This document shows positions 51,915 to 58,295 of a stretch of 64,000 nucleotides of DNA, one piece after another. Source of the stretch: Pelomonas baiyunensis (GTDB lineage: Bacteria; Pseudomonadota; Gammaproteobacteria; Burkholderiales; Burkholderiaceae_C). The first letter of the stretch is position 1. Each line of letters starts with the position of its first letter. Made by a program: the position numbers and the translations under genes. The stretch spans positions 496,001-560,000 of the forward strand of contig NZ_JBIGIB010000001.1 of NCBI RefSeq assembly GCF_043555935.1, given 5' to 3'. The notes beneath the pieces are model-generated. The model was not told the origin of the DNA. It saw only the letters and a program-made list of their open reading frames with translations, and did not search any database.

Positions 51915-52975
51915 CAGACTTTCCCCTCCGCCTTGACTTGCGACCATTTCGCGCCGCGTCCCTTTCCTGTTGGGGCAATCACCCCCTCGGCCTTCATGGC
52001 GCGCAGGATCACGCGCACCATGTCGCGGCTGATGCCGGGGCAGGCCTCTTCGATCTCCGAGATGGAGAAGGGCAGTTGGCGTTTGAGAATTTCAGAGCGA
52101 ACGCGGTCGCCCTTGGCGCCACGGCCTCGCTCGATGGTGCCCACGCGCTCTTCAAATTCCTTGTAGGCCCGCAGCAGGGCGCCCCAGAAGTAATCGAGCC
52201 ACGGGGCGATGTCGTGTGCGGCCTCGTGCCAGCCCTGGGAGCTGGCCTCCAGCGTTTCGTAGTAGCTCTCCTTCGACTCTTCGAAGATGCGCTCCAGGCT
52301 GATAAAGCGGCCCACCGCATAGTCGAAGTGATAGAGCAGCTGCAGGGTGAGCAGACGTGCCATGCGGCCGTTGCCATCCGGGAACGGGTGGATGCACAGG
52401 AAGTCGAGGATGGCCAGCGGCACCAGCACCAGGGGGTCTGCCAAGTGCTGATCCAAGGCCAAGCGGTAGCGCGCGATCAGGTCCGCCATCGCGATGGGTG
52501 TGAGGTGCGCGGCAACCGGACGAAAGCGGATGCGTGAGCTGCCATCGGGGTGGCGCTCGACGATGTCGTTGTTGGTGGCCTTCCAGTGCCCGCCTGGTTG
52601 GGGCATGTAGCGGTACAGCATGCCGTGCAGCTGCAGGACCGTGCCTTCGGAAAACGGCATCTGCTCACCGCTCTCATGGATCAGACCGAGGGCATCGCGG
52701 TAGCCTGCCACCTCTTGCTCGGAACGGCTTTGCGGCGTGGCATTCTTGAGCACCAGGGACTTCAGCCGGTGCGCGGCGACGACCACGCCTTCCAGGCGGT
52801 TCGACGACTCGGTGGACTCGACCACTGCCACTTGCCGCAGATCGCTCAAGACCTCCGGCGACTGCGCCACGAAGAGCTGCTGCTTGCCCCTGTACTCACC
52901 CAGGGCGCGCAACGTCGCCAGCTGCTGCGCGTCGAAGCGCAGCTCGGCGAGGTAGTCTTGCGAGAGTGATTGCAT
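51914..52975 (-). CDS. Fic-domain AMP-transferase with built-in inhibitory motif
   Basis: A 353-residue Fic protein. The active motif is complete, HPFPDGNGRMAR (196-207), so it should transfer AMP (or a related group) to a protein. The N-terminal SSNRLEGV (57-64) matches the inhibitory helix (S/T)xxxE(G/N), which holds the enzyme off in cis. A Fic_N domain precedes it, and the C-terminal 70 residues form a winged-helix domain (LPFSISEIEEACPGISRDMVRVILRAMKAEGVI). It is the first gene of the seven-gene array; ATG 52975 follows a region with four TTGGGGTA-like half-sites. Fic proteins with C-terminal wHTH may bind their own operator. Confidence 0.88.
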   Translation of the reverse strand: MQSLSQDYLAELRFDAQQLATLRALGEYRGKQQLFVAQSPEVLSDLRQVAVVESTESSNRLEGVVVAAHRLKSLVLKNATPQSRSEQEVAGYRDALGLIHESGEQMPFSEGTVLQLHGMLYRYMPQPGGHWKATNNDIVERHPDGSSRIRFRPVAAHLTPIAMADLIARYRLALDQHLADPLVLVPLAILDFLCIHPFPDGNGRMARLLTLQLLYHFDYAVGRFISLERIFEESKESYYETLEASSQGWHEAAHDIAPWLDYFWGALLRAYKEFEERVGTIERGRGAKGDRVRSEILKRQLPFSISEIEEACPGISRDMVRVILRAMKAEGVIAPTGKGRGAKWSQVKAEGKV

Positions 52976-52998
52976 GCGGCAGCATCCGAGACGAGGAA

Positions 52999-53073
52999 GA
53001 ATGGGGTAATACTACTGCAAATTGGGGTATGTTTGATCTTCATTGCCCCAATAACTCGATGTTTACCCCAATT
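52999..53073. promoter_or_regulatory. Operator cluster upstream of fic
   Basis: AATTGGGGTA (53020-53029) and TACCCCAATT (53064-53073) form a perfect 10-bp inverted repeat with a 34-base spacer, with further half-site variants AATGGGGTAA at 53000 and TTGCCCCAAT at 53043. The stretch is AT-rich compared with its surroundings and directly upstream of the fic start, so it is the likely promoter and operator of the seven-gene array. The regulator is not known; the wHTH part of the Fic protein is one candidate. Confidence 0.6.
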
Positions 53074-53085
53074 GGCCCTGTCGGA

Positions 53086-54141
53086 TCAGCTTGCGGACTC
53101 CGGTTCGTCGGGATCGGTAGGCGTCACTTCAGGCGCCGTGCCCTTGACCGGCCTCTCTGCTTCGATACGCAGTGGCTTCAGCCGATGTGCCGGTTTGCCT
53201 TGTGATGCGGTGCCGTAGACCCTCTGAGTCTTTCGGGATAGGTGGCCCAGCCCTCGGCTGACCGCGTCTGCGTCGCCGTTCCGTTTGGCATCTGCCCCCC
53301 ATTGGTGCCTGAGGCAATACGCCGTCACGGTGTGCGGGTGCGAAGGCCATAAGCAGCCAGCTAAGCGCCGTACCTCTGCAGAGAAGTTCATGGCGCTCGT
53401 GACCTGAACGACGACAGGGGTCCCGGCCGTGCCGGGCAACAGCGCCTTGATCATCGACAACAACGGATGCGTGTCTCCCGCCGCGTACGTCAGGCGGCGA
53501 TGCGGCTGCCCCTGTTCCCGTTTGGCCTTCACACCAGCGACCTCAAAGTGGATCTCGATCTCCTGCGTCGCTGCATCTGGCGTTTGCCAAACCTTGACGC
53601 CTCTCTCCAGTTCGCTGGGGCGGCATCCCGTCAGCGCTGCGACCAGCAAGGCAGCACCGTACCGTCCCGCACAGCCGCGACTGCAGAGTTGGACGCGCCA
53701 GTCAGGGGGAAGCCCACTGAGGGCTCGCCGTTTGCTGTTGCGTAGCGCTCGCAGACCGCCCAGGCCTCTTCGCCGAAGTTCGAGCAGGGCCTGCACGCGC
53801 GCGATTTGTTCGTCGAACGCAGCGATGTGTCTTTGTGCTTGCTCATCCGAAACGGGTTCGATGATGCTGCCCAGCAATTCCAACTGCCTTTGCTGCAGAG
53901 TGAACCGCAGGGCGGACATGCGCTTCTGGAACGTGGAGGGGCGTCGGGTGTCAGATACCACGCCGATCAGCCCGTCCTGCGCCACCTTGGCTCGTCTGAG
54001 CAACGATTGCCCGAGTCGCAGGTAGTCGTGCTCCGTGTCGGGCGAGCGACCGGCATTGCGCGAGCGGTCGGACGCAAGCTGCTGTAGAAGGTTGGTGCTT
54101 TGAAGCATCTTGGCTTTTAGGCTTTGTATGAGCTTGCTCAT
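53086..54141 (-). CDS. Second tyrosine-recombinase-like protein
   Basis: A 351-residue protein with a C-terminal phage-integrase fold: ALLVAALTGCRPSELERG (Arg), GVKAKREQGQPHRRLTY (Lys hairpin), TAYCLRHQWGADAK (box II Arg-His, first His replaced by Tyr) and LGHLSRKTQRVYG (His and nucleophile Tyr, about residue 310). The N-terminal half is helical and unlike the left integrase. ATG at 54141 overlaps the repA stop (ATGA); 135 in-frame codons upstream carry no family sequence. It may resolve replicating circles or assist excision; the altered box II leaves activity uncertain. Confidence 0.75.
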   Translation of the reverse strand: MSKLIQSLKAKMLQSTNLLQQLASDRSRNAGRSPDTEHDYLRLGQSLLRRAKVAQDGLIGVVSDTRRPSTFQKRMSALRFTLQQRQLELLGSIIEPVSDEQAQRHIAAFDEQIARVQALLELRRRGLGGLRALRNSKRRALSGLPPDWRVQLCSRGCAGRYGAALLVAALTGCRPSELERGVKVWQTPDAATQEIEIHFEVAGVKAKREQGQPHRRLTYAAGDTHPLLSMIKALLPGTAGTPVVVQVTSAMNFSAEVRRLAGCLWPSHPHTVTAYCLRHQWGADAKRNGDADAVSRGLGHLSRKTQRVYGTASQGKPAHRLKPLRIEAERPVKGTAPEVTPTDPDEPESAS

Positions 54142-55250
54142 GCACCGCTCCTCTCGCATCGCGGACGGCGGGGCGGACTCACCGCAAAGACTCGTGGTTG
54201 CACGGGCGGCGGCGAGGCGTGCAGCTCCAGCCCGCCTGGGTATCGGGTGACTTTCGCTTGCGGGTATTCCGCCAGCACTTTGGGTAGGGCAAGCAAGAAG
54301 CTCGCGCGGAAATCGTCCTCGGCACGAACGCCGCAGTACTCTTGCCCGAATTGCAGGCGCAGCGCCGCCCACGGGACGGTCACGGGTGGCCCCTTGATGA
54401 GGTGAAGCCGGTAGGCCAGCCATGTGTAGATGTCGATGCACAGGGCGGACCCGGTCAAAGCGTGAAGCGCACGACGATCCAGTGGAACGCCGTGTGCGCG
54501 CAACTCTTTGTAGAAGTCGTCGGTGAGAACAAGAACATTGGGCCACTTGTTGAGTTCACCGGCAGAACGCGGCAGCCAAGCTTCGTACTGCTTCACGGCC
54601 ATGCTGTTGAAGGTATGGTCGGCGAAGCCCATCTGAAGCCGACAGGCAGCCATGGCGTTGAGCTGGCAGCGCAGAGTCTTGTAGCGACCCCCTTGCGTGT
54701 CAGCGAGGCCAATCAAGCGCATGAAGTCAGCGGGCGTGCGACCAATTTCGATGGCTGGCGAACTGCTTCGCAGGGCCAACGTGGCGATACATGCCAAAGC
54801 AAGGCGCGGGGTAGCGCCGTACGGGATGGGCTGAGGAACCGGCACGCCGGCAATGCTGAGGATGCCTGCCTGCACGTGCAGCCATGCCGAACCGACACGA
54901 CGCTGGAACTCCCGCTCCTTCACTTTCCGACGCGGCAGGCCGGTCTGACAAAGGATGGAGTGATGGAAGATCAACTCATTCCAATCTGGTGGGTCTTGCG
55001 CGATGGCGACCCCTGCTTCAAGCAGCTTGGCGTCACGAGCGCTGAGCGCCTTTGGCTGAGCGTCAGGTAGCGGAAGGGCGTCTGCTCGCAGCGAGGGCTT
55101 TGCCGCCTGGGTCGTGCGCGGCAAGTACTGCGTTCTCGCTGCCAGTGCATGGGCATCTTCTCCGGAAATGCCTCGTGCGATCAACGCGGCGGCATACTCG
55201 GCGCGGAGGGCTGCGTCGCCGTCGATGGGGAAGTCGTCAAGGGAGCTCAT
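54138..55250 (-). CDS. repA: Plasmid-type replication initiator RepA
   Basis: A 370-residue protein of the RepA_C plasmid replication family, recognised by FHHSILCQTGLPRRKVKEREFQRRVGSAWLHVQAG, VPYGATPRLALACIATLALRSSSPAIEIGRTPADFMRLIGLADTQGGRYKTLRCQLN in order, and DFYKELRAHGVPLDRRALHALTGSALCIDIYTWLAYRL (these are cited by key phrases: FHHSILCQTGLP at about 92-103, PYGATPRLALA at about 143-153, ALCIDIYTWLAYRL near 275). Such proteins bind iterons and open the origin. It is coupled on both sides (ATGA with alpA-like gene and with the second recombinase). It implies a replicating stage of the island, or plasmid ancestry. Confidence 0.8.
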   Translation of the reverse strand: MSSLDDFPIDGDAALRAEYAAALIARGISGEDAHALAARTQYLPRTTQAAKPSLRADALPLPDAQPKALSARDAKLLEAGVAIAQDPPDWNELIFHHSILCQTGLPRRKVKEREFQRRVGSAWLHVQAGILSIAGVPVPQPIPYGATPRLALACIATLALRSSSPAIEIGRTPADFMRLIGLADTQGGRYKTLRCQLNAMAACRLQMGFADHTFNSMAVKQYEAWLPRSAGELNKWPNVLVLTDDFYKELRAHGVPLDRRALHALTGSALCIDIYTWLAYRLHLIKGPPVTVPWAALRLQFGQEYCGVRAEDDFRASFLLALPKVLAEYPQAKVTRYPGGLELHASPPPVQPRVFAVSPPRRPRCERSGA

Positions 55251-55705
55251 TGCTCACCTCCCTTGGCCGACGCCTGTGCTGCGGTGTTTTGAGCCCATCG
55301 AGCCCGAGACAGCTGCTCGGCTTTCGTTGGGCGGCCCCGGGGACGGCGCGGCGGTGGCGGCTCGGCGGGGCGTGTGGACTCGATCCACGCAAGAACATCT
55401 CGCTCATACCAGCACAGGCGGCGGCTATTCGGAAGCTTGAATGGGCGGGGGATCAGGTGCGCGTACTTGGCGTTGGTTGCGCACGTCCTGATGGTCGTTT
55501 CTGTCTTGCCAATGAGGGAGGCAAGTTGCTCTATGAACAGAATCCGTGGCAGATCGGCCGGTGGGGCCACGGGCGGCAACGTAGGAGCGATGCTGACGGG
55601 GGCGAAGCCCTCCGCCACAGCATGCGCGACCGGTTTGGGCGCGCTTTTTGACGGTGCGGGGCGTGATGAGTCGCCATTGCGGGCGACCGGAGATGATCTC
55701 GGCAT
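55247..55705 (-). CDS. AlpA/MerR-like HTH protein, possible excisionase
   Basis: A 152-residue protein with a central helix-turn-helix of the AlpA/excisionase kind: LPRILFIEQLASLIGKTETTIRTCATNAKYAHLIPRPFKLPNSRRLCWYERDVLAWIES (about residues 53-111). Flanks are proline-rich and probably disordered. In islands of this kind such proteins bend att DNA or switch on integrase/rep genes. It is the first gene of the alpA-repA-recombinase operon. ATG at 55705 is chosen as the first ATG giving a plausible N-terminus; a start further up to 55768 would add an unrelated stretch. Confidence 0.7.
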   Translation of the reverse strand: MPRSSPVARNGDSSRPAPSKSAPKPVAHAVAEGFAPVSIAPTLPPVAPPADLPRILFIEQLASLIGKTETTIRTCATNAKYAHLIPRPFKLPNSRRLCWYERDVLAWIESTRPAEPPPPRRPRGRPTKAEQLSRARWAQNTAAQASAKGGEQ

Positions 55706-56139
55706 AGGGGTCTCACAAGCAAACGCGCTTGCGAGAGCCGAAAGCAGAGGGCGCCAAAGGCGCCGCACCTCTCGGGTGGCTACACGTGGGTGACGTGGAA
55801 CAGGTTGGGTGCGCTTGCAACCAGTCCGCTACACCCTGGCGGATTGCCGAGCGTGATGCTCTCTTGATCCCGGCTATCTCTCAACTTGCTTCGCCGGAGC
55901 CTCATCTGCCCTTGACCGTAGCCCACACAGTTTTTACGAGGGTGTCTGGCAGATCCACTGTGTGCTCACCCGTGAATGCCAGTATGGGGAAATTCCCAGC
56001 GGCGTCAAGTCGTAAGCCCGGCTCGCGCCAAGCGTAGGACGGCGGCCGGTCAAAACCACATCGACTTGCTGGGCCATTCTTGGGCCATCGAGGGCCGAGA
56101 TTTACTCCGAATCGTCATTCATGACGATCAAAAGCAAAA
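55706..56139. promoter_or_regulatory. Non-coding right-end region of the island
   Basis: About 430 bases without a convincing gene. It must contain the promoter of the leftward alpA-repA-recombinase operon and the right arm of the attachment region. I see the 18-base sequence shared with the left end at 56071-56088, and no other strong repeat. Short open frames across it have no family-like translation. Confidence 0.5.
56071..56088. repeat. Right copy of the shared 18-base end motif
   Basis: GGGCCATTCTTGGGCCAT, identical to 22010-22027 near the left integrase and in the same orientation. Lying about 95 bases inside the right 48-bp repeat, it mirrors the left copy (53 bases inside). Candidate arm-type site for integrase or accessory protein. 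Confidence 0.45.
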
Positions 56140-56168
56140 AAGCCCAAGTGCTTGATCCACTTGGGCTT
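56140..56168 (-). terminator. Island-borne replacement terminator for tRNA-Pro
   Basis: A perfect 11-bp stem (AAGCCCAAGTG / CACTTGGGCTT) with a 7-base loop, followed on the minus strand by TTTTGC. It lies 14 bases downstream of the tRNA-Pro 3' end, inside the island. It restores termination of the tRNA transcript that the insertion separated from its own terminator at 21863-21882. Confidence 0.85.
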
Positions 56169-56181
56169 TTCCGTTTTTTGT

Positions 56182-56229
56182 CTGGTCGGGGTGAGAGGAT
56201 TCGAACCTCCGGCCTCTACGTCCCGAACG
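56182..56229 (-). repeat. Right attachment repeat, inside the intact tRNA-Pro gene
   Basis: Identical over 48 bases to 21910-21957. It covers the tRNA from the anticodon stem to the encoded CCA and one base beyond. The bases on either side differ between the two copies (T/C on the left, T/C on the right), which fixes the length at 48. Confidence 0.92.
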
Positions 56230-56259
56230 TAGCGCTCTACCAGGCTAAGCTACACCCCG
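56183..56259 (-). tRNA. tRNA-Pro (anticodon CGG)
   Basis: A 77-base tRNA with CCA encoded. The acceptor stem pairs CGGGGTG with CACCCCG; the anticodon stem CTACG/CGTAG encloses the loop TTCGGGA, so the anticodon is CGG and the tRNA reads CCG. The T arm is GGAGG-TTCGAAT-CCTC(T). The gene is intact because the island brought an identical 3' end. It lies 35 bases after the ispB stop codon, with the same orientation. Confidence 0.96.
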
Positions 56260-56294
56260 ATGTCTTGTTGTGCTTTTCTTATGTCCCGAGGGCC

Positions 56295-57290
56295 TTAAGA
56301 ATGTCGCTCAACCGACTGAATTGCGAATTCTAGCAGAGATTTTGTCCACTTGTTGGAAGGAAGTGCTTTGAGGCTGTCGGCCGCGATGCGAGCTTCCTGT
56401 CGAGCGGCTTCGCGCGTCGATTCCAGAGCGCCCGTGGCGCGAACGATGGACACGATCTCTGCGAGGCGTTCTTGTTCCCCGTGCTCAATGGCGTGACGCA
56501 GCAGGGCTCGCTGCTCGGGCGTGGCGCGTTCCATGGCGATGAGCAGTGGCAGCGTGGTTTTGCCCTCGCGCAGATCGTCGCCGATGTTCTTGCCCAACTC
56601 CTGCGTGTCGCCTTCGTAATCCAGCACGTCATCGATGAGTTGGAAGGCGGTTCCTAGCGAGCGTCCGTACGCAGCGCAGGCTTCCTCGACCTCTGGCGTC
56701 GAGTCCGCCAGCACGGCCCCGAGTCGGGCGCTGGCCTCGAACAGTTTGGCGGTCTTGAAGCGAATGACGCGGAGGTAGTCGTCCACGCTGATGTCCGGGT
56801 CGTGCATGTTCATCAGCTGAAGGACTTCGCCTTCAGCGATGACGTTGGTGGCCTCCGCTAGCACATCCAGCACGCGCATCCGCTCGACGGACACCATCAT
56901 CTGGAATGCGCGCGAGTAAAGGAAGTCGCCGACCAGCACGCTGGCTGCGTTCCCGAACAGGGCGTTCGCCGTCGGCTTCCCGCGCCGCAGCGAGGACTCG
57001 TCGACGACATCGTCGTGCAGCAGTGTGGCGGTGTGGATGAACTCCACCACGGCGGCCAGTTCAAAGCGGCCGGCACTCGTGTGGTTCAGCGCGTTCGCGA
57101 ACAACAAAACCAGCTTCGGCCGCATGCGCTTGCCGCCGGCGTGCACGATGTAATGTGCAATCTGATCGATCAGCGCGACGTCTGAGCTGAGACGCTTGGC
57201 GATCACTGCATCGACTTCCGCCATTTCGGCGGCCAGCAACGACAGGGCCTCGGCGACTTCAGAAGGGGGCGAGGCAGTCTCGATGCTCAC
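56295..57290 (-). CDS. ispB: Octaprenyl diphosphate synthase
   Basis: Trans-polyprenyl synthase that makes the C40 side chain of ubiquinone. The 331-residue protein has both aspartate motifs, LLHDDVVDESSLRRGKP (about residues 92-108) and LIDDVLDYEGD (about 217-227), and the GGKRMRPKLVLLFA IPP-binding block. The start is GTG at 57290 (MSIETASPPS). Its neighbour rplU is divergent, the usual ispB/rplU-rpmA-obg order in betaproteobacteria. Chain length is inferred from gene context. Confidence 0.93.
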   Translation of the reverse strand: MSIETASPPSEVAEALSLLAAEMAEVDAVIAKRLSSDVALIDQIAHYIVHAGGKRMRPKLVLLFANALNHTSAGRFELAAVVEFIHTATLLHDDVVDESSLRRGKPTANALFGNAASVLVGDFLYSRAFQMMVSVERMRVLDVLAEATNVIAEGEVLQLMNMHDPDISVDDYLRVIRFKTAKLFEASARLGAVLADSTPEVEEACAAYGRSLGTAFQLIDDVLDYEGDTQELGKNIGDDLREGKTTLPLLIAMERATPEQRALLRHAIEHGEQERLAEIVSIVRATGALESTREAARQEARIAADSLKALPSNKWTKSLLEFAIQSVERHS

Positions 57291-57391
57291 GCTGAACTCT
57301 CAAGCTAGGGAGTCGACGATTATAGAAACGGTTGCAATGACTCCTGAGCGGTCGCTGGCCGCTTCTGTCTGTTCGTCGGTGGGGGGTGTAC

Positions 57392-57420
57392 TTGTGCGTT
57401 CTTTGTGCGTGTCATAGAAT
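57392..57420 (+). promoter_or_regulatory. Sigma-70 promoter for rplU-rpmA
   Basis: TTGTGC (57392-57397) and TAGAAT (57415-57420) are separated by 17 bases, the optimal spacing, and read toward rplU. The start point should fall near 57427, leaving a leader of about 125 bases, room for regulation of the ribosomal protein genes. The remaining bases to 57291 serve the divergent ispB promoter. Confidence 0.7.
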
Positions 57421-57551
57421 CATGGGCTCTTTGCGCGTCGGCTCGTTTGACGCGCTGAGGGATAAAACCCATAAAAAGGCCGAGCGGTTCGTGAGCACAG
57501 CGCTTGCGGCGATGTTCGGTGAGTGCGCCCCAGGGCGTGAAAGGAAGTTTC

Positions 57552-57863
57552 ATGTACGCGGTCATCAAAACCGGCGGCAAGCAATACAAGGTTGCTGCTG
57601 GTGAAAAGATCAAGGTTGAACTGCTCGACGCGGAAGTCGGTGCTGTTGTCACGCTGGACCAAGTCCTGGCCGTGGGCAGCGGCGACGGTCTGACTGTCGG
57701 CGCCCCGCTGGTGGCGGGCGCTACCGTCAGTGCCACGGTCGTCAGCCATGGCAAGCACGACAAGGTTCGCATCTTCAAGCTGCGCCGTCGCAAGCACTAC
57801 AAGAAGAGCCAGGGCCATCGCCAGAACTACACCGAGCTGGAAATCAGCGCGGTGAACGGCTGA
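57552..57863 (+). CDS. rplU: 50S ribosomal protein L21
   Basis: A 103-residue protein beginning MYAVIKTGGKQYKVAAGEKIKVELL, with the C-terminal KVRIFKLRRRKHYKKSQGHRQNYTELEI signature of L21, which binds 23S rRNA. ATG 57552 has AAGGAAG upstream; an in-frame earlier start at 57504 lacks similarity. First gene of the rplU-rpmA operon, 35 bases before rpmA. Confidence 0.97.
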   Translation: MYAVIKTGGKQYKVAAGEKIKVELLDAEVGAVVTLDQVLAVGSGDGLTVGAPLVAGATVSATVVSHGKHDKVRIFKLRRRKHYKKSQGHRQNYTELEISAVNG

Positions 57864-57898
57864 TCCCATCTTCTTTCGCTAATTTCTAGGAGCTAAAC

Positions 57899-58162
57899 AT
57901 GGCACAGAAAAAGGGCGGCGGTTCTACACGGAACGGCCGCGATTCCAAGCCCAAGATGCTGGGCGTCAAGGCTTACGGTGGTGAACTGATCTCCGCTGGT
58001 TCTATCATCGTGCGTCAGCGCGGCACCCGTTTCCACGCTGGCACCAATGTCGGCATGGGCAAGGACCACACGCTGTTCGCGCTGGTTGATGGTCACGTGA
58101 GCTTCACGACCAAGGGCGCCAACAACCGTTCGACGGTTGTCGTCACGCCGCTGGCTGCCTAA
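57899..58162 (+). CDS. rpmA: 50S ribosomal protein L27
   Basis: An 87-residue L27 with the N-terminal MAQKKGGGSTRNGRDSKPKMLGVKAYGGE that reaches toward the peptidyl-transfer centre, and VRQRGTRFHAGTNVGMGKDHTLFAL. The Shine-Dalgarno TAGGAG precedes ATG 57899. A hairpin terminator follows before obg. Confidence 0.97.
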   Translation: MAQKKGGGSTRNGRDSKPKMLGVKAYGGELISAGSIIVRQRGTRFHAGTNVGMGKDHTLFALVDGHVSFTTKGANNRSTVVVTPLAA

Positions 58163-58198
58163 AGCAGTCACCGCAGGCGAGTGCATCGCCTGACATCC

Positions 58199-58221
58199 AA
58201 GCCCCGGCACACCCGGGGCTT
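58199..58221 (+). terminator. Terminator after rpmA
   Basis: A 9-bp stem (AAGCCCCGG / CCGGGGCTT) with a 5-base loop, followed by TGTCATTTC, lies 36 bases after the rpmA stop and ahead of obg. The T-run is weak, so some read-through into obg is likely. Confidence 0.65.
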
Positions 58222-58295
58222 TGTCATTTCTGAAGTCTGGCGCGTTGCACGACGGTGCGCCGGGCTCAACCCAGCCATTACGATGGCCGACCGCC

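Larger units (their letters stand above)
21910..56229. mobile_element. Integrated genomic island in tRNA-Pro(CGG), defence cargo
   Basis: A 34.3-kb segment lies between a perfect 48-bp direct repeat (21910-21957 and 56182-56229) that equals the 3' part of tRNA-Pro(CGG). It carries an integrase at the left end, and a second recombinase-like protein, a plasmid-type RepA and an AlpA-like protein at the right end. The flanking genes (pilB on one side, ispB-rplU-rpmA-obg on the other) are core chromosomal genes. The cargo is jetABCD, mcrBC, a seven-gene array around type III restriction-modification, and two regulator modules. No conjugation genes are visible, so it is probably mobilisable or integrative-replicative rather than self-transmissible. 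Confidence 0.92.
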
